The translations under genes were made by a program, and so were the position numbers. Below are positions 8,741-17,407 of a DNA stretch of 64,000 bases, one piece after another (position 1 is the first letter of the stretch; the number at the start of each line of letters is the position of its first letter). A model generated the notes under the pieces. That model saw nothing but the letters and a program-made list of their open reading frames with translations. It did no database searches and was not told where the DNA came from. This DNA is from Microscilla marina ATCC 23134 (GTDB lineage Bacteria > Bacteroidota > Bacteroidia > Cytophagales > Microscillaceae): NCBI RefSeq assembly GCF_000169175.1, contig NZ_AAWS01000013.1, positions 124,001 through 188,000 on the forward strand, given 5' to 3'.

Positions 8741-8776
8741 ATATAAAATAATAAAGATATTGTTTTTAGTTTCAGG

Positions 8777-9736
8777 CTATTTTGCTTTAAAAATAGTGAC
8801 TTCATAGTTAAAGTCTTTTGTTTCGCCACTTACTAGTTTTACCCCAGTAATGTTTACCTTGTAGGTTACATCATCGGCAGAGGTAATGTTGATATCTTCA
8901 GGAACCCATACCATTGTACGATCGCCAAATCCACCGTTGTTGAGTTGTTCCTGGGTGAGGTTTACTGCATTGCCACTGGCATCGGTCATTGTTACCTTGG
9001 CGTTAGAAAAGTCAGCCGAGGGAATAGAAAAAGACCAGCGTGGGTACACCAAATCCTGGGGCATAAAGCCTTTGGGTGGGTAGGCTACAAAGTCGGGCAT
9101 ATTTAAGGGTACCGGACCTATGTCACCAATTACCCACAGGGCGTTGCTACGGTCAGTGTCTCCAGTACCTACTTCTTGTAGTTTGGGGTACAGTATCCAA
9201 CGACGATGCCCTACAAAATAGTTTCCTGAACCAGCATCTCTAATGTAGGCATCGATCGCCCTAGAGCCTGCCGAACCTAGTGATAAGTTAGACTTGCCAC
9301 AGGCTTCACGCCCATCGGCAGTATAACACGACCAGGTAGTAGGTGGAGAGTGAGAGAGAGAGTTATTGGCTCGTGACATCAAGGCAGCTTGTTGACATTT
9401 ATTACTTTTTTCGGTGTTCAATACCACGTTGCCAGGTAAACCTACCAGTTTGCGGTAAAAATTGAGGCGTTGAAGTACCTTATTTTGAGTATTGGTGGGA
9501 GTAATACCTGCATTACAGTTGCTTATATTACCACTCCAGCCGATTTCGGTAAGAATGGAGGGAACGTACTCCTCATTATAAAGTTTGAGAATAGCGTCTT
9601 TTTGTGCTGTTCCACCAGCGGTGGCAGTAGTGTCTGTTCCGGTGCTATCTGGAGACACCTCATCTATTTTGGCGCAAGATGTTTGCAAGACTATTATAGC
9701 AAATAATGCGGCCCAGGTAATACGTATATTTGACAT
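8777..9736 (-). CDS. CAP (SCP/PR1) domain lipoprotein
   Basis: 319 residues. A lipoprotein signal ends in LQTSC (about residue 21). A Thr/Ser/Asp-rich linker follows, then a CAP domain: LQRLNFYRKLVGLP, NTEKSNKCQQAALMSRANN, LSHSPP, and YFVGHRRWILYPKLQEVGTG. The His of LSHSP and the later GHRRW region fit the CAP cleft. A C-terminal beta-rich part carries VTMTDASGNAV. CAP proteins are secreted and bind lipids or act as peptidase-like scaffolds. Several Cys (NKC, WSC, EAC) could form disulphides outside the cytoplasm. Confidence 0.82.
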   Translation of the reverse strand: MSNIRITWAALFAIIVLQTSCAKIDEVSPDSTGTDTTATAGGTAQKDAILKLYNEEYVPSILTEIGWSGNISNCNAGITPTNTQNKVLQRLNFYRKLVGLPGNVVLNTEKSNKCQQAALMSRANNSLSHSPPTTWSCYTADGREACGKSNLSLGSAGSRAIDAYIRDAGSGNYFVGHRRWILYPKLQEVGTGDTDRSNALWVIGDIGPVPLNMPDFVAYPPKGFMPQDLVYPRWSFSIPSADFSNAKVTMTDASGNAVNLTQEQLNNGGFGDRTMVWVPEDINITSADDVTYKVNITGVKLVSGETKDFNYEVTIFKAK

Positions 9737-10106
9737 TGATATATAAATCGTTTTCAGTTATGCAGGGATGAATGTTGAATAGGTTATAACAACGAATTGA
9801 AAACCCACTTAAGTGTAAAAATACACATTTTCATATTTCTTTTACTGAATACGTAAGTTAAGTCCCGATATTTACCAATTGAGAGCTTTTCTTTTGGTAA
9901 ATGTGCCCAAAAACACCCCTATTTGACCTTCATTATAGGGCTTTTATAGCTGAGTATTGTTTTTTGAAAAGTTGTAATAATTTGATTATCAATATTTTAT
10001 ATTTGTGTAAGCAACAACAAAAAAGATAAACTAACTTACATTTCTTTGGGCATCACTTTTTTATCAACTATCTTTGCTCACCTTGAGGCAAACCAAAAAA
10101 GAGATT
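9737..10106. other. Divergent promoter region of CAP gene and accA
   Basis: 370 bp of AT-rich DNA between divergent genes. I see no further gene, repeat or clear operator. Confidence 0.6.
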
Positions 10107-11054
10107 ATGCTTTTAGATTTTGAAAAACCCATTGCGGAACTAGAGCAAAAGTTGGATGATATGAAACAACTTGCGGTAGAGAGTGATGCCAACGTAGCAG
10201 ACGCTATCAAAGTGCTCGAACAAAATATATTAAAAGTAAAGAAGGAGACCTACACCAACCTCACCCGTTGGCAGAGGGTGCAGCTGTCTCGTCATCAAAA
10301 CCGTCCTTATACTTTGGACTATATCCACGAGATGTGTGACAACTTTGTAGAGTTGCACGGTGACCGTAACATTGCTGATGATAAGGCAATGGTGGGTGGT
10401 TTTGGCGATATAAACGGACAAACTGTAATGTTTATAGGACAGCAAAAGGGACGCAATACCAAACAACGGCAATACCGAAACTTTGGAATGGCTAACCCAG
10501 AGGGGTACCGTAAAGCATTGCGTTTGATGCGGCTTGCTGAAAAATTTGATAAACCTATAGTGACCTTGATCGATACTCCAGGAGCTTTTCCTGGAATTGA
10601 AGCTGAAGAAAGAGGGCAGGCTGAGGCGATTGCGCGAAATATCAAAGAGATGTTTACTCTCAAAGTTCCTGTGATATGCATTGTGATTGGCGAGGGAGCA
10701 TCGGGTGGTGCCTTGGGCATAGCAGTAGGCGACAAAGTAATGATGCTGGAAAATACCTGGTATTCAGTAATTTCTCCTGAAAACTGCTCGACTATCTTAT
10801 GGCGTAGCTGGGATTATAAAGAACAAGCGGCCGAGGCATTGAAGCTTACCGCTGATGATATGAAAGGCTTCAAACTAATAGATGAGATCATTCCTGAACC
10901 TTTGGGAGGGGCACATGCCAACCCTAAATCTACTTATGAGACTGTAAAACAAGTGATTTTGAAAGAAATCAAAGCATTGCAAAAACTTTCTGCCGAAGAG
11001 TTGGTCAATCGGCGAATAGAGAAGTTTAGTGGAATGGGTGAAGTACAAGAGTAG
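10107..11054 (+). CDS. accA: Acetyl-CoA carboxylase carboxyltransferase subunit alpha
   Basis: The ATG at 10107 ([20 protein letters not shown]) matches the usual AccA start; an in-frame upstream ATG at 10074 would add 11 unrelated residues. 315 residues, the normal length. Family signatures: [75 protein letters not shown] and [15 protein letters not shown], the latter part of the carboxyl-CoA binding oxyanion region. With AccD it transfers carboxyl from biotin to acetyl-CoA, the first step of fatty acid synthesis. accD is not in the window. A strong terminator follows. Confidence 0.97.
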   Translation: MLLDFEKPIAELEQKLDDMKQLAVESDANVADAIKVLEQNILKVKKETYTNLTRWQRVQLSRHQNRPYTLDYIHEMCDNFVELHGDRNIADDKAMVGGFGDINGQTVMFIGQQKGRNTKQRQYRNFGMANPEGYRKALRLMRLAEKFDKPIVTLIDTPGAFPGIEAEERGQAEAIARNIKEMFTLKVPVICIVIGEGASGGALGIAVGDKVMMLENTWYSVISPENCSTILWRSWDYKEQAAEALKLTADDMKGFKLIDEIIPEPLGGAHANPKSTYETVKQVILKEIKALQKLSAEELVNRRIEKFSGMGEVQE

Positions 11055-11080
11055 TACGCTTTACAGCTTAAAAAATAAAA

Positions 11081-11118
11081 ATAGTGTAAAATTTTAGGGT
11101 TTTACACTATTTTTTTTG
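11081..11118 (+). terminator. Terminator of accA
   Basis: ATAGTGTAAAA and TTTTACACTAT form an 11-bp stem followed by eight T. Confidence 0.9.
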
Positions 11119-11166
11119 CCAAAAATTACGTTGATTTCTTATAGTTAGTAATTGATGGTAAAGCCT

Positions 11167-11203
11167 TAAGTCCTTAGGTGCCGATGCATATCGGTGGTAC
11201 AAG
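11167..11203 (+). repeat. REP-like dispersed palindrome, copy 1
   Basis: AAGTCCTTAGGTGCCGATGC then ATATCGGTGGTACAAG. The core ACCGAT-ATATCGGT is palindromic. Copies occur at 20891, 20936, 43341 and 43469, all between genes. Confidence 0.65.
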
Positions 11204-11262
11204 CGACAGATTGCAAGCTTGTCCCTATTGTTGCTACTAATTCTTAACTAAAAAATATTACA

Positions 11263-12021
11263 ATGAAAATAGGCATTACTTTGTCAGGGGGAGGTTTGCG
11301 TGGAGTAGGGCATTTGGGCGTATTGCAGGCGCTGGACGAAATGGGTATCAAAATCAATCAAATCGTAGGTGTAAGCTCTGGATCTATTATGGGAGCCATG
11401 TATTCTCAGGGCTATGCTCCTAAAGAGACCCTTGAAATACTAAAATCAGCGAAACTATTACGTTTTGTCCGCCCAAAATTTAGCCGTGGTTTGCTCAACA
11501 TTGAAAAAATTGAACCTTTGCTACTTAAGTATTTGCCTCATAACTCATTTGAAGCGCTAAAAATTCCTTTAACGGTGGCTGCTTCTGACATTCACCTGGG
11601 CGAGCTGGTGTATTTTACCCAAGGCAACCTTGTATTACCGTTAATGGCATCTTCTTGTATTCCGGTCATGTTTAGCCCTATTCATTACAACAACCGGGTG
11701 TTGGTAGATGGTGGTTTGGTAAATAATATGCCTGCTGAACCGATCAAAGATTGTGATTTTCGTATAGGGGTACATTGTAACCCTATAGATATCGAACAGC
11801 CCATAAAATCTACACGAAAAGTGCTGGAACGTACTATGATTATGATTGGACACAAAGGTATGCAGTCGCAGATCAGGCAATGTGACGTATTTATAGAACC
11901 TCCTGCGCTTGGCAACTATACTACCTTTGAGCTTAAGAAGGTAGACGAAATGTTTGATGCAGGGTATGCCCATACTATGGCAATGCAAGAAGAGATAATG
12001 GGGGTGTTGGCGAGTAAATAA
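11263..12021 (+). CDS. Patatin-like phospholipase
   Basis: 252 residues. Residues 8-13 give the oxyanion loop SGGGLRGVGHLG, the nucleophile elbow is GVSSGS (G-x-S-x-G), and the catalytic Asp lies in VDGGLVNNMP. This is the RssA/YlbK-type single-domain patatin, a Ser-Asp dyad lipid acyl hydrolase without a signal peptide, so cytosolic or peripheral. It lies alone, convergent with the AAA+ ATPase gene downstream. Substrate cannot be read from the sequence. Confidence 0.92.
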   Translation: MKIGITLSGGGLRGVGHLGVLQALDEMGIKINQIVGVSSGSIMGAMYSQGYAPKETLEILKSAKLLRFVRPKFSRGLLNIEKIEPLLLKYLPHNSFEALKIPLTVAASDIHLGELVYFTQGNLVLPLMASSCIPVMFSPIHYNNRVLVDGGLVNNMPAEPIKDCDFRIGVHCNPIDIEQPIKSTRKVLERTMIMIGHKGMQSQIRQCDVFIEPPALGNYTTFELKKVDEMFDAGYAHTMAMQEEIMGVLASK

Positions 12022-12167
12022 GTAGTGGTTTTGGTTTCCAGAGGTTGGGCTATATTGGAGCTAAAAGAAACCTAATCTCTTGCTCATAGTATGCTGGTGA
12101 TCACTATTTGTTGCTTGGTTACGAATAAGACAGCTCATTATTGACTCTTTGATGGCATTGGTATTTG

Positions 12168-13691
12168 TTAATGCACCTTGCCCAACAACTGTGGGCGCAA
12201 GTTTTTCACAGAAAACTGCTTTTGTTGCAAAGCCTCTAGCAAGTCTTCGGGGGTTACCTTCCAGTGATTGCGCTTGAGTGCCATAATACCCAAAAAATCT
12301 TTGACTGCCATAATTTGTGCTCCTGTAACGGGTTGGGAGCGCGCCTCGTTGGGCGATAGGCTGGCTTGAGCCTGAGTATGGGCGATGAAAGGCAAGTCAA
12401 TACCAGGAGCAAGCTCAAAAGGTGCCAACGCCTTTTGCCACAGCTTTAGCAGGCAAGCCTTGTTGGGATAGCGAAACTGAATAGAGGTGTTGAACCGACG
12501 CATGAAAGCCTGGTCTATGTTTTGGAGGTTGTTGGTTGCTACCAGCAAAATGCCAGGGTAATCTTCCATTGCCTGAAGTAAATAGCCCACCTCTTGGTTT
12601 ACGTAAGTATCTTGGGCAGTGCTGGCGTAGGCACTACGGTTAGAAAACAAGCCCTCACCCTCATCGCAAAATAAAATATGATCATAATGCCGGGCCGTGT
12701 CAAATACCTGGCGAATTTTTTTAGACGTTTCGCCCACAAACTTACTTACCATCTGGCTAATATCAATTCGCCATACTTCCCGCTCGGTTTTTTGTGCCAA
12801 TAATCTGCCCAACATTGTTTTGCCCGTGCCCGATGGCCCATACAATAAACACTTATAGCCCTTGCTGTCTGTCCCAAATGATGGGTGGGCGCGTAGTTTG
12901 TAGTAGTGTGTTGTCCAGGCAAGCAACTCGTCTACTTGAGCCTGAGTACCTGGAGGTAAAACATAGTCTTCCCAGCTTTGTTGGGTGGTCAATTGTTTCG
13001 CCGGAAACTGGTGGCTCAAGGCTGGACGGTACGGCTTGCCCGAAGTAAGCAAGTGCAAGTATTCTGGAGCAACTACCAGCGTACCATTGATGGCGGGTTC
13101 GTCGGCAGATACTTTGCCCAAGGTAATAATACCTGCCTGGGCAAACGGATGACTAGGGGTAAATAGTTGGTGCTGAAGCAAGAGTTGTTGTTGATAGTCG
13201 AACCCTGCCAGTAAAAATAAAGCGGTTTTGCCGGTAGGCAAAAAATGAGGGTAGGCAAGCCCAATGTTGCCCGGTAATTGAGCAATGTTATCTTTGAGGG
13301 TTTTCACCCAATGGTCGAGTACATCGGGCAGCACATGAGGGTAGAGTGCCAGGGCAAGCACTAAACGTTCGGTTTGGTCAAAATCAAATTTGCGAATAAA
13401 TTCGGCATAAGCTCCTGTGCCCTGATTCAAGTCGGGCATGGGTATAGGTTCAATGGGGGTATCGCTTTGCCCATAGCGGCGGTAGAGTTGGGCAATTTCT
13501 TCGTCGGTCAGGGGTTCTCCTACCTCTGCCAGTTTCCAGCCCTCTTCTGCGGTTATTTGGTCGGCCAACGAATTGCTTTCCAGTAATATAGCAGCATTTG
13601 CCTGCAACTGCCGCTGAAACACATTGCCCACCCAGGTAAGCTCTTGCTGCAATAGTTGATAATTCTCTTCAAAACTGGTCGAATCCTCCAT
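12168..13691 (-). CDS. AAA+ ATPase, probable contractile-injection-system type
   Basis: 507 residues from the ATG at 13691 (MEDSTSFEENYQ); an in-frame ATG at 13718 would add nine residues, but the duplicated copy of this region preserves only the sequence around 13691 as a coding start. The first 270 residues are a helical region of no known fold to me. The AAA+ core follows: Walker A GPSGTGKT at about residue 285, Walker B ILFCDEGEG, sensor-1 VATNNL and arginine finger FMRRF. This architecture (long N-terminal part, one C-terminal AAA+ core) is that of ATPases encoded with extracellular contractile injection systems, where the ATPase is needed for loading of toxin cargo. It is divergent from a putative cargo gene with 49 bp between the starts. 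No sheath, tube or baseplate gene lies in the window, so the system assignment is inference. Confidence 0.7.
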   Translation of the reverse strand: MEDSTSFEENYQLLQQELTWVGNVFQRQLQANAAILLESNSLADQITAEEGWKLAEVGEPLTDEEIAQLYRRYGQSDTPIEPIPMPDLNQGTGAYAEFIRKFDFDQTERLVLALALYPHVLPDVLDHWVKTLKDNIAQLPGNIGLAYPHFLPTGKTALFLLAGFDYQQQLLLQHQLFTPSHPFAQAGIITLGKVSADEPAINGTLVVAPEYLHLLTSGKPYRPALSHQFPAKQLTTQQSWEDYVLPPGTQAQVDELLAWTTHYYKLRAHPSFGTDSKGYKCLLYGPSGTGKTMLGRLLAQKTEREVWRIDISQMVSKFVGETSKKIRQVFDTARHYDHILFCDEGEGLFSNRSAYASTAQDTYVNQEVGYLLQAMEDYPGILLVATNNLQNIDQAFMRRFNTSIQFRYPNKACLLKLWQKALAPFELAPGIDLPFIAHTQAQASLSPNEARSQPVTGAQIMAVKDFLGIMALKRNHWKVTPEDLLEALQQKQFSVKNLRPQLLGKVH

Positions 13692-13833
13692 TTTTTTCGT
13701 ATTTTGATACAAGTTCAAATCACCCCAATATACTTACATTATGCGATCAAGACAAACAAAACTAGAAAAGGAATATGCCACTCGTTCGAGTACGAAAAAT
13801 ACGGAAGCTGTAGGGAGGATGATGAATGTAATG
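13657..13833. repeat. Cassette head, copy 1 (promoter plus effector leader)
   Basis: This 177-bp segment recurs at 15393-15569 at a constant offset of 1736 bp with no gaps. It spans the first 12 codons of the ATPase (minus strand), the intergenic promoter and the first 31 codons of the effector gene. The first 84 bp are identical between copies; the coding 93 bp carry six synonymous codon changes and three adjacent amino-acid changes. Confidence 0.92.
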
Positions 13834-14703
13834 GGAAGTAAAGTACACAATGAAGAAGAGGCGACAAAGTTTGCTTTAGCCAGGCAAGACAGCAGGCATT
13901 CTGGGTTTGGGTCGGCAAACATCTTCAGTAAATTTGATAGTAAGGGTGGTTTTTATGATAGGTTTTATGATCTTGAAGGGAATTATATAACACAAGGTGG
14001 TGATGGTAAAACGGACTACATAAGAGTTGTAGGAAAAAGAGCCATAGCTAAAGCCAGGGCTCACTCACAAAAAACATATGGAACACAATGGTTTGAAGAT
14101 ATTGCTACTTCACCTAAACAAGCCTTAGCTTATATTTTGGGCTTTGCTACACTTATTAATAAAACAGAGCTTTCACCCCAGGCAATATCAAAAATATATA
14201 CACCTATTATAGCAGCTATGCCAGAAGTTGATATAAAACTATTGCATAACGGTGAGCTGTCGGTAAGTACTGGTACAAATATTTCTAGTAAAAGTACAGA
14301 CTATAAACTGAAGCCGGGAGGTTATAACGATCCATCTCCAGGTCAAGGTGTAGCAAATACAGATAGAAAAAAAGACACAGCGACCTGGCTCCCTAACAAC
14401 AAGGGCTATAGAGGTGATGAAACTGGCGTAATCAAAGTGACAATTGTAACCAAGCGTGGTATTGTGAACGCAGACTTAAATACAGTATCGGGTGCTCAAA
14501 ATACATTGGGAATCCATGAGTTTCTAGGCCATGGCGTGAAAGGGTTTGGGTTTAATGACAAAACAAGCTATGACCCCAATGGCACTCACTATAAGGCATA
14601 TGACTTGCAAAGAAAGCACTCAACCTGGAAAAAGGTGCCAGCGTCTTTTAGAAAAGATTATTTAGAAAGAGCAAAAAAATATGAAGTTCAAAGGAAACGT
14701 TAA
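13741..14703 (+). CDS. Leader-bearing metalloprotease-like effector 1
   Basis: 320 residues. Residues 1-31 (MRSRQTKLEKEYATRSSTK to GRMMNVM) are shared with the gene at 15477; the rest is unrelated to it. At residues 259-264 is HEFLGH, a HEXXGH zinc-binding motif of the kind known from dipeptidyl-peptidase III, preceded by SGAQNTLGI and followed by GVKGFGFNDKTSYDPNGTHY. The protein is far shorter than that family, so only the motif is shared. No signal peptide. The basic, Ser/Thr-rich leader directly opposite a AAA+ ATPase fits a packaging signal for injection-system cargo. Visibly more AT-rich than the ATPase. Probably toxin-like; catalytic activity is inferred. Confidence 0.65.
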   Translation: MRSRQTKLEKEYATRSSTKNTEAVGRMMNVMGSKVHNEEEATKFALARQDSRHSGFGSANIFSKFDSKGGFYDRFYDLEGNYITQGGDGKTDYIRVVGKRAIAKARAHSQKTYGTQWFEDIATSPKQALAYILGFATLINKTELSPQAISKIYTPIIAAMPEVDIKLLHNGELSVSTGTNISSKSTDYKLKPGGYNDPSPGQGVANTDRKKDTATWLPNNKGYRGDETGVIKVTIVTKRGIVNADLNTVSGAQNTLGIHEFLGHGVKGFGFNDKTSYDPNGTHYKAYDLQRKHSTWKKVPASFRKDYLERAKKYEVQRKR

Positions 14704-14704
14704 A

Positions 14705-15234
14705 ATGATTTTATTTTAGGTATTCTTTTTTTGACAAGTGCTTGTTGTAGTCAGGTCAAAAAGAGACAAGTGATGATAATGATTTATCAAAGCCAAGTAG
14801 ATAGTTACAAGGAAGATAGCCTGGTAGATAATACCATCCCTCCATAGGTTAATTTAGTGGGATACCTTATCAATTACTCTGATTCTACATTGCTTGTGCC
14901 CATCAATGGGTTGAAAAAAAAGGAATATAAAAGTAAAATAGTAGCAATACTTGAGGGAGAAACCCTTAACTTCTATGTTTCAAGACCTCAAAAAATCATA
15001 GCATCACACGATGCGCAAGGTATTTTCTTACAAATAAACCAAGAAGAGGTAAAGAGAAAAAAGTATGATCAACATAGATACCTCTTTTATAGAGATTATA
15101 TTGTTGACTTTATCCTTTATGGTGATTTTAAATTTATTTACGACCCTGCGGATGCCAAAAAAACACATCCGATTGCAAGTGAGATTCTTGTGATACGAAA
15201 AAAAAACTCACCTATCATCTTCATTGATTCCTGA
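14705..15234 (+). pseudogene. Decayed lipoprotein gene coupled to effector 1
   Basis: An ATG begins one base after the effector 1 stop. It reads MILF and hits TAG, but adding one T to the T-run at 14715-14717 gives MILFLGILFLTSACCSQVKK, a textbook lipoprotein signal with lipobox TSAC. The same frame then meets an amber codon at 14845 (CCATAGGTT, perhaps once CAG) and continues as GYLINYSDSTLLVPINGLKK to a stop at 15234. So one gene of about 175 residues carries two lesions. The C-terminal 125 residues from an ATG at 14857 could still be made but would lack the signal. Its position suggests a former partner or immunity protein of effector 1; this is inference. Confidence 0.6.
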
Positions 15235-15382
15235 TTCTCTACAAAAATATGTAGCGTAAGTTTGCCACTATCAGGGAGGAAGCATCTTGCTTTCCTACTT
15301 TTATAAAAACAAATGCATCCAGTGTACCATCAATGTTGAGTGAGCGTTGAATTGGCTTCAGTAGACACAAGTTGGGAGTGAA

Positions 15383-15427
15383 TTAGAATATATGATAATT
15401 CTCTTCAAAACTGGTCGAATCCTCCAT
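15383..15427 (-). pseudogene. Truncated second start of the AAA+ ATPase gene
   Basis: Part of the duplicated cassette head. On the minus strand it reads MEDSTSFEENYHIF then stop, that is the first 11 residues of the ATPase followed at once by non-homologous DNA. It marks the left end of the duplication within the ATPase coding sequence. Confidence 0.8.
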
Positions 15428-15569
15428 TTTTTTCGTATTTTGATACAAGTTCAAATCACCCCAATATACTTACATTATGCGATCAAGACAAACAAAGTTA
15501 GAAAAGGAATATGCCACTCGTTCGAGTACGAAGGACGCGAAAGCTGTGGGTAGGATGATGAATGTGATG
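15393..15569. repeat. Cassette head, copy 2 (promoter plus effector leader)
   Basis: Second copy of the segment at 13657-13833. Homology begins 12 codons inside the old ATPase gene and stops after leader codon 31 of the effector, exactly where the two effector bodies diverge. Confidence 0.92.
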
Positions 15570-16415
15570 GAGCCTGGATTGAGTTCAGTAATTGAAAATA
15601 AATACGCACCTTGGAGTAGCAAAATCGGAGTGAATTTAGATAGACAATGGTCTAAATACAATCCGCGAGTATCAGGTACAGCAAAAAAAGCAAAAGGTCC
15701 AAGGGTAGAAATAAAAGAAGATGAACAGAAAATACAAATATTAATTAGTGTTCATGCGTATGTGATTACAAAGGGGGGGAAAAAGGTAGGAGAAGAGTTG
15801 ATCAAGAAAAAGCAGTTATCTGATGTAAATGAATATTTGAAAGGAGGGCAGGCATCTTTTAAGCATGGTGGGAAGGTTGTCGAGGTTCAAATCGATACAA
15901 GCTTTATGGCTGTTGATTCAATATCAGAGGCAAAAAAAATGATTAAAGCAAATAATAATGTAGGGGTTCTCTTAATTTTTAATGGGAAGTACCCTATGTA
16001 TAAACCCAATAATCGTATTGTAGCAGGAGAAGAACCAAGAAAAGGGGAGGTAGAGGTTGGCAGGATAGCCCATGAACTAGGGCATAGTTTAGGCTTTAAT
16101 GAAAGGTATATTGATACTGATGGGGGGGCGTTGGTAATGAAAGACTTTAAAGATGACTTAATGGGCACAGCTCGAGATGCATTAAATCAAAAATCAATAG
16201 ATAACCTAATAGGAGCTGTTTTGAAGAATCGTGCCAAAACAGGTGATAACTATGTAGGGAAACCTATTGATTTCAGAGAGGACGTTATCGAGGAAAAATA
16301 TAAGGCTAAGAATAAGGTGCTTTTGGTGGAGTACTATTTGGACAAAAATAAGAATAATAATAAAGAATACATATATAATATTGAATCAGGAAAGATTACA
16401 CTAAAAAAACAATAG
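15477..16415 (+). CDS. Leader-bearing metzincin-like effector 2
   Basis: 312 residues. Residues 1-31 repeat the effector 1 leader except for D-A-K in place of N-T-E at 20-22. The body differs completely. Residues 199-209 read HELGHSLGFNE, a zinc-metalloprotease HEXXHXXG motif of metzincin type; the third metal position would be Glu where metzincins have His or Asp. DDLMGTA about 20 residues later fits a Met-turn (Met229). A Lys/Glu-rich C-terminus follows. No signal peptide, so export would depend on the leader. Likely a protease toxin delivered by the same machine as effector 1; activity and route are inferred. Confidence 0.68.
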   Translation: MRSRQTKLEKEYATRSSTKDAKAVGRMMNVMEPGLSSVIENKYAPWSSKIGVNLDRQWSKYNPRVSGTAKKAKGPRVEIKEDEQKIQILISVHAYVITKGGKKVGEELIKKKQLSDVNEYLKGGQASFKHGGKVVEVQIDTSFMAVDSISEAKKMIKANNNVGVLLIFNGKYPMYKPNNRIVAGEEPRKGEVEVGRIAHELGHSLGFNERYIDTDGGALVMKDFKDDLMGTARDALNQKSIDNLIGAVLKNRAKTGDNYVGKPIDFREDVIEEKYKAKNKVLLVEYYLDKNKNNNKEYIYNIESGKITLKKQ

Positions 16416-16678
16416 CTACTTTCTTATACAAATATGCCTTTTTTGATTGACAAAAATAACGAATTATACAATTTCATGTCAGTAGATATTGTGTCCCTGT
16501 GTGTGGCATAAAATAGGTTAAATTCCTGCTTAATTAATGGAATACTTCAGTTTGTACCCTACTATTGAGAGAGGGTATAATACTCTACTGGCGCCTGTCC
16601 TCATCCCCACTGGCTTGTGGCTGAACATCTTTTACAGTACACGCGAAAACGACAAGCATCTATCAAGACCACAACTAC

Positions 16679-17407
16679 TTACAAATACCTAAAAATAGTC
16701 CAGAGAATTTTATAACCTGCCATAAACGTACCTTTAATGGTGCCACTTACCTTCGATACGCCAATGCGTTTTTTGTAATCTACTGGTACTTCGGTTACTT
16801 TTAGCTTATACTTGGCAGCCTTGAGTTGCATTTCTACAGTCCAGCCATAGTCCTCGTCTTTCATACCTATGGCCAGCAATTTATGAAACTTAATGGCTCT
16901 GAAAGGACCAAGATCGGTAAAACGCATGCCATAAAACAAACGAATAAGCCGGGTAGCAAGCCAGTTGCCAAAAATTTGTTGAGGCATCATAGCTCCCTTT
17001 TGTCGTTGACCCAACGCCCGCGAACCAATCACCATGTCTATGTCTTGCTCTATGATGGGTGCTAATACATCGGGCATTTGCTGAGGAAAATCAGAGTAAT
17101 CACCATCGATAAAGACTACAATCTCCGGCGGCATTTTTTTTTCTCTTGCATAGGCAATGCCTTTAAGGCAAGCAGCTCCGTATCCTTGCTGGCGTTGGTT
17201 GAGTACAGTTGCTCCGGCAGCTTGAGCCATCTCAGCAGTGCGGTCGGTTGAGTTATTGTTCACCACAATTACCTCCTCTGCCAACCCTTTGGGTATATCA
17301 GCAATTACTTTGGCTATAGAGGCTTCTTCGTTATAAGCTGGTATTATTACGATAATATTCGACTTCACTTGGTCTTTCCGCTTTCTTGTTTTTTTGTTCA
17401 CCTCCAA
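16679..17407 (-). CDS. Family 2 glycosyltransferase (polyprenyl-phosphate type)
   Basis: About 242 residues. There is no ATG near the start: candidates are TTG at 17407, GTG at 17401 and GTG at 17371, the last just before SNIIVIIPAYNEE. GT2 features are clear: IPAYNEEASI, VVNNNSTDRT, FIDGDYSDFP (D-x-D), GSRALG, and LGPFRAIKFHKL then DYGWTVEMQLKA, the pattern of dolichyl/undecaprenyl-phosphate glucosyl- or mannosyltransferases. One hydrophobic C-terminal segment (YKILWTIFRYL) may touch the membrane. It would charge a lipid carrier for envelope glycan synthesis. It follows the Mla-type ABC ATPase gene on the same strand after 110 bp. Confidence 0.85.
   Translation of the reverse strand: MEVNKKTRKRKDQVKSNIIVIIPAYNEEASIAKVIADIPKGLAEEVIVVNNNSTDRTAEMAQAAGATVLNQRQQGYGAACLKGIAYAREKKMPPEIVVFIDGDYSDFPQQMPDVLAPIIEQDIDMVIGSRALGQRQKGAMMPQQIFGNWLATRLIRLFYGMRFTDLGPFRAIKFHKLLAIGMKDEDYGWTVEMQLKAAKYKLKVTEVPVDYKKRIGVSKVSGTIKGTFMAGYKILWTIFRYL

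Noticed and set aside
15235-15392. Minus-strand frame reading NIDGTLDAFVFIKVGKQD before the second cassette head
   Set aside because: Looks like a fragment of a protein but is too short to assign and has no start; could be debris from the duplication.
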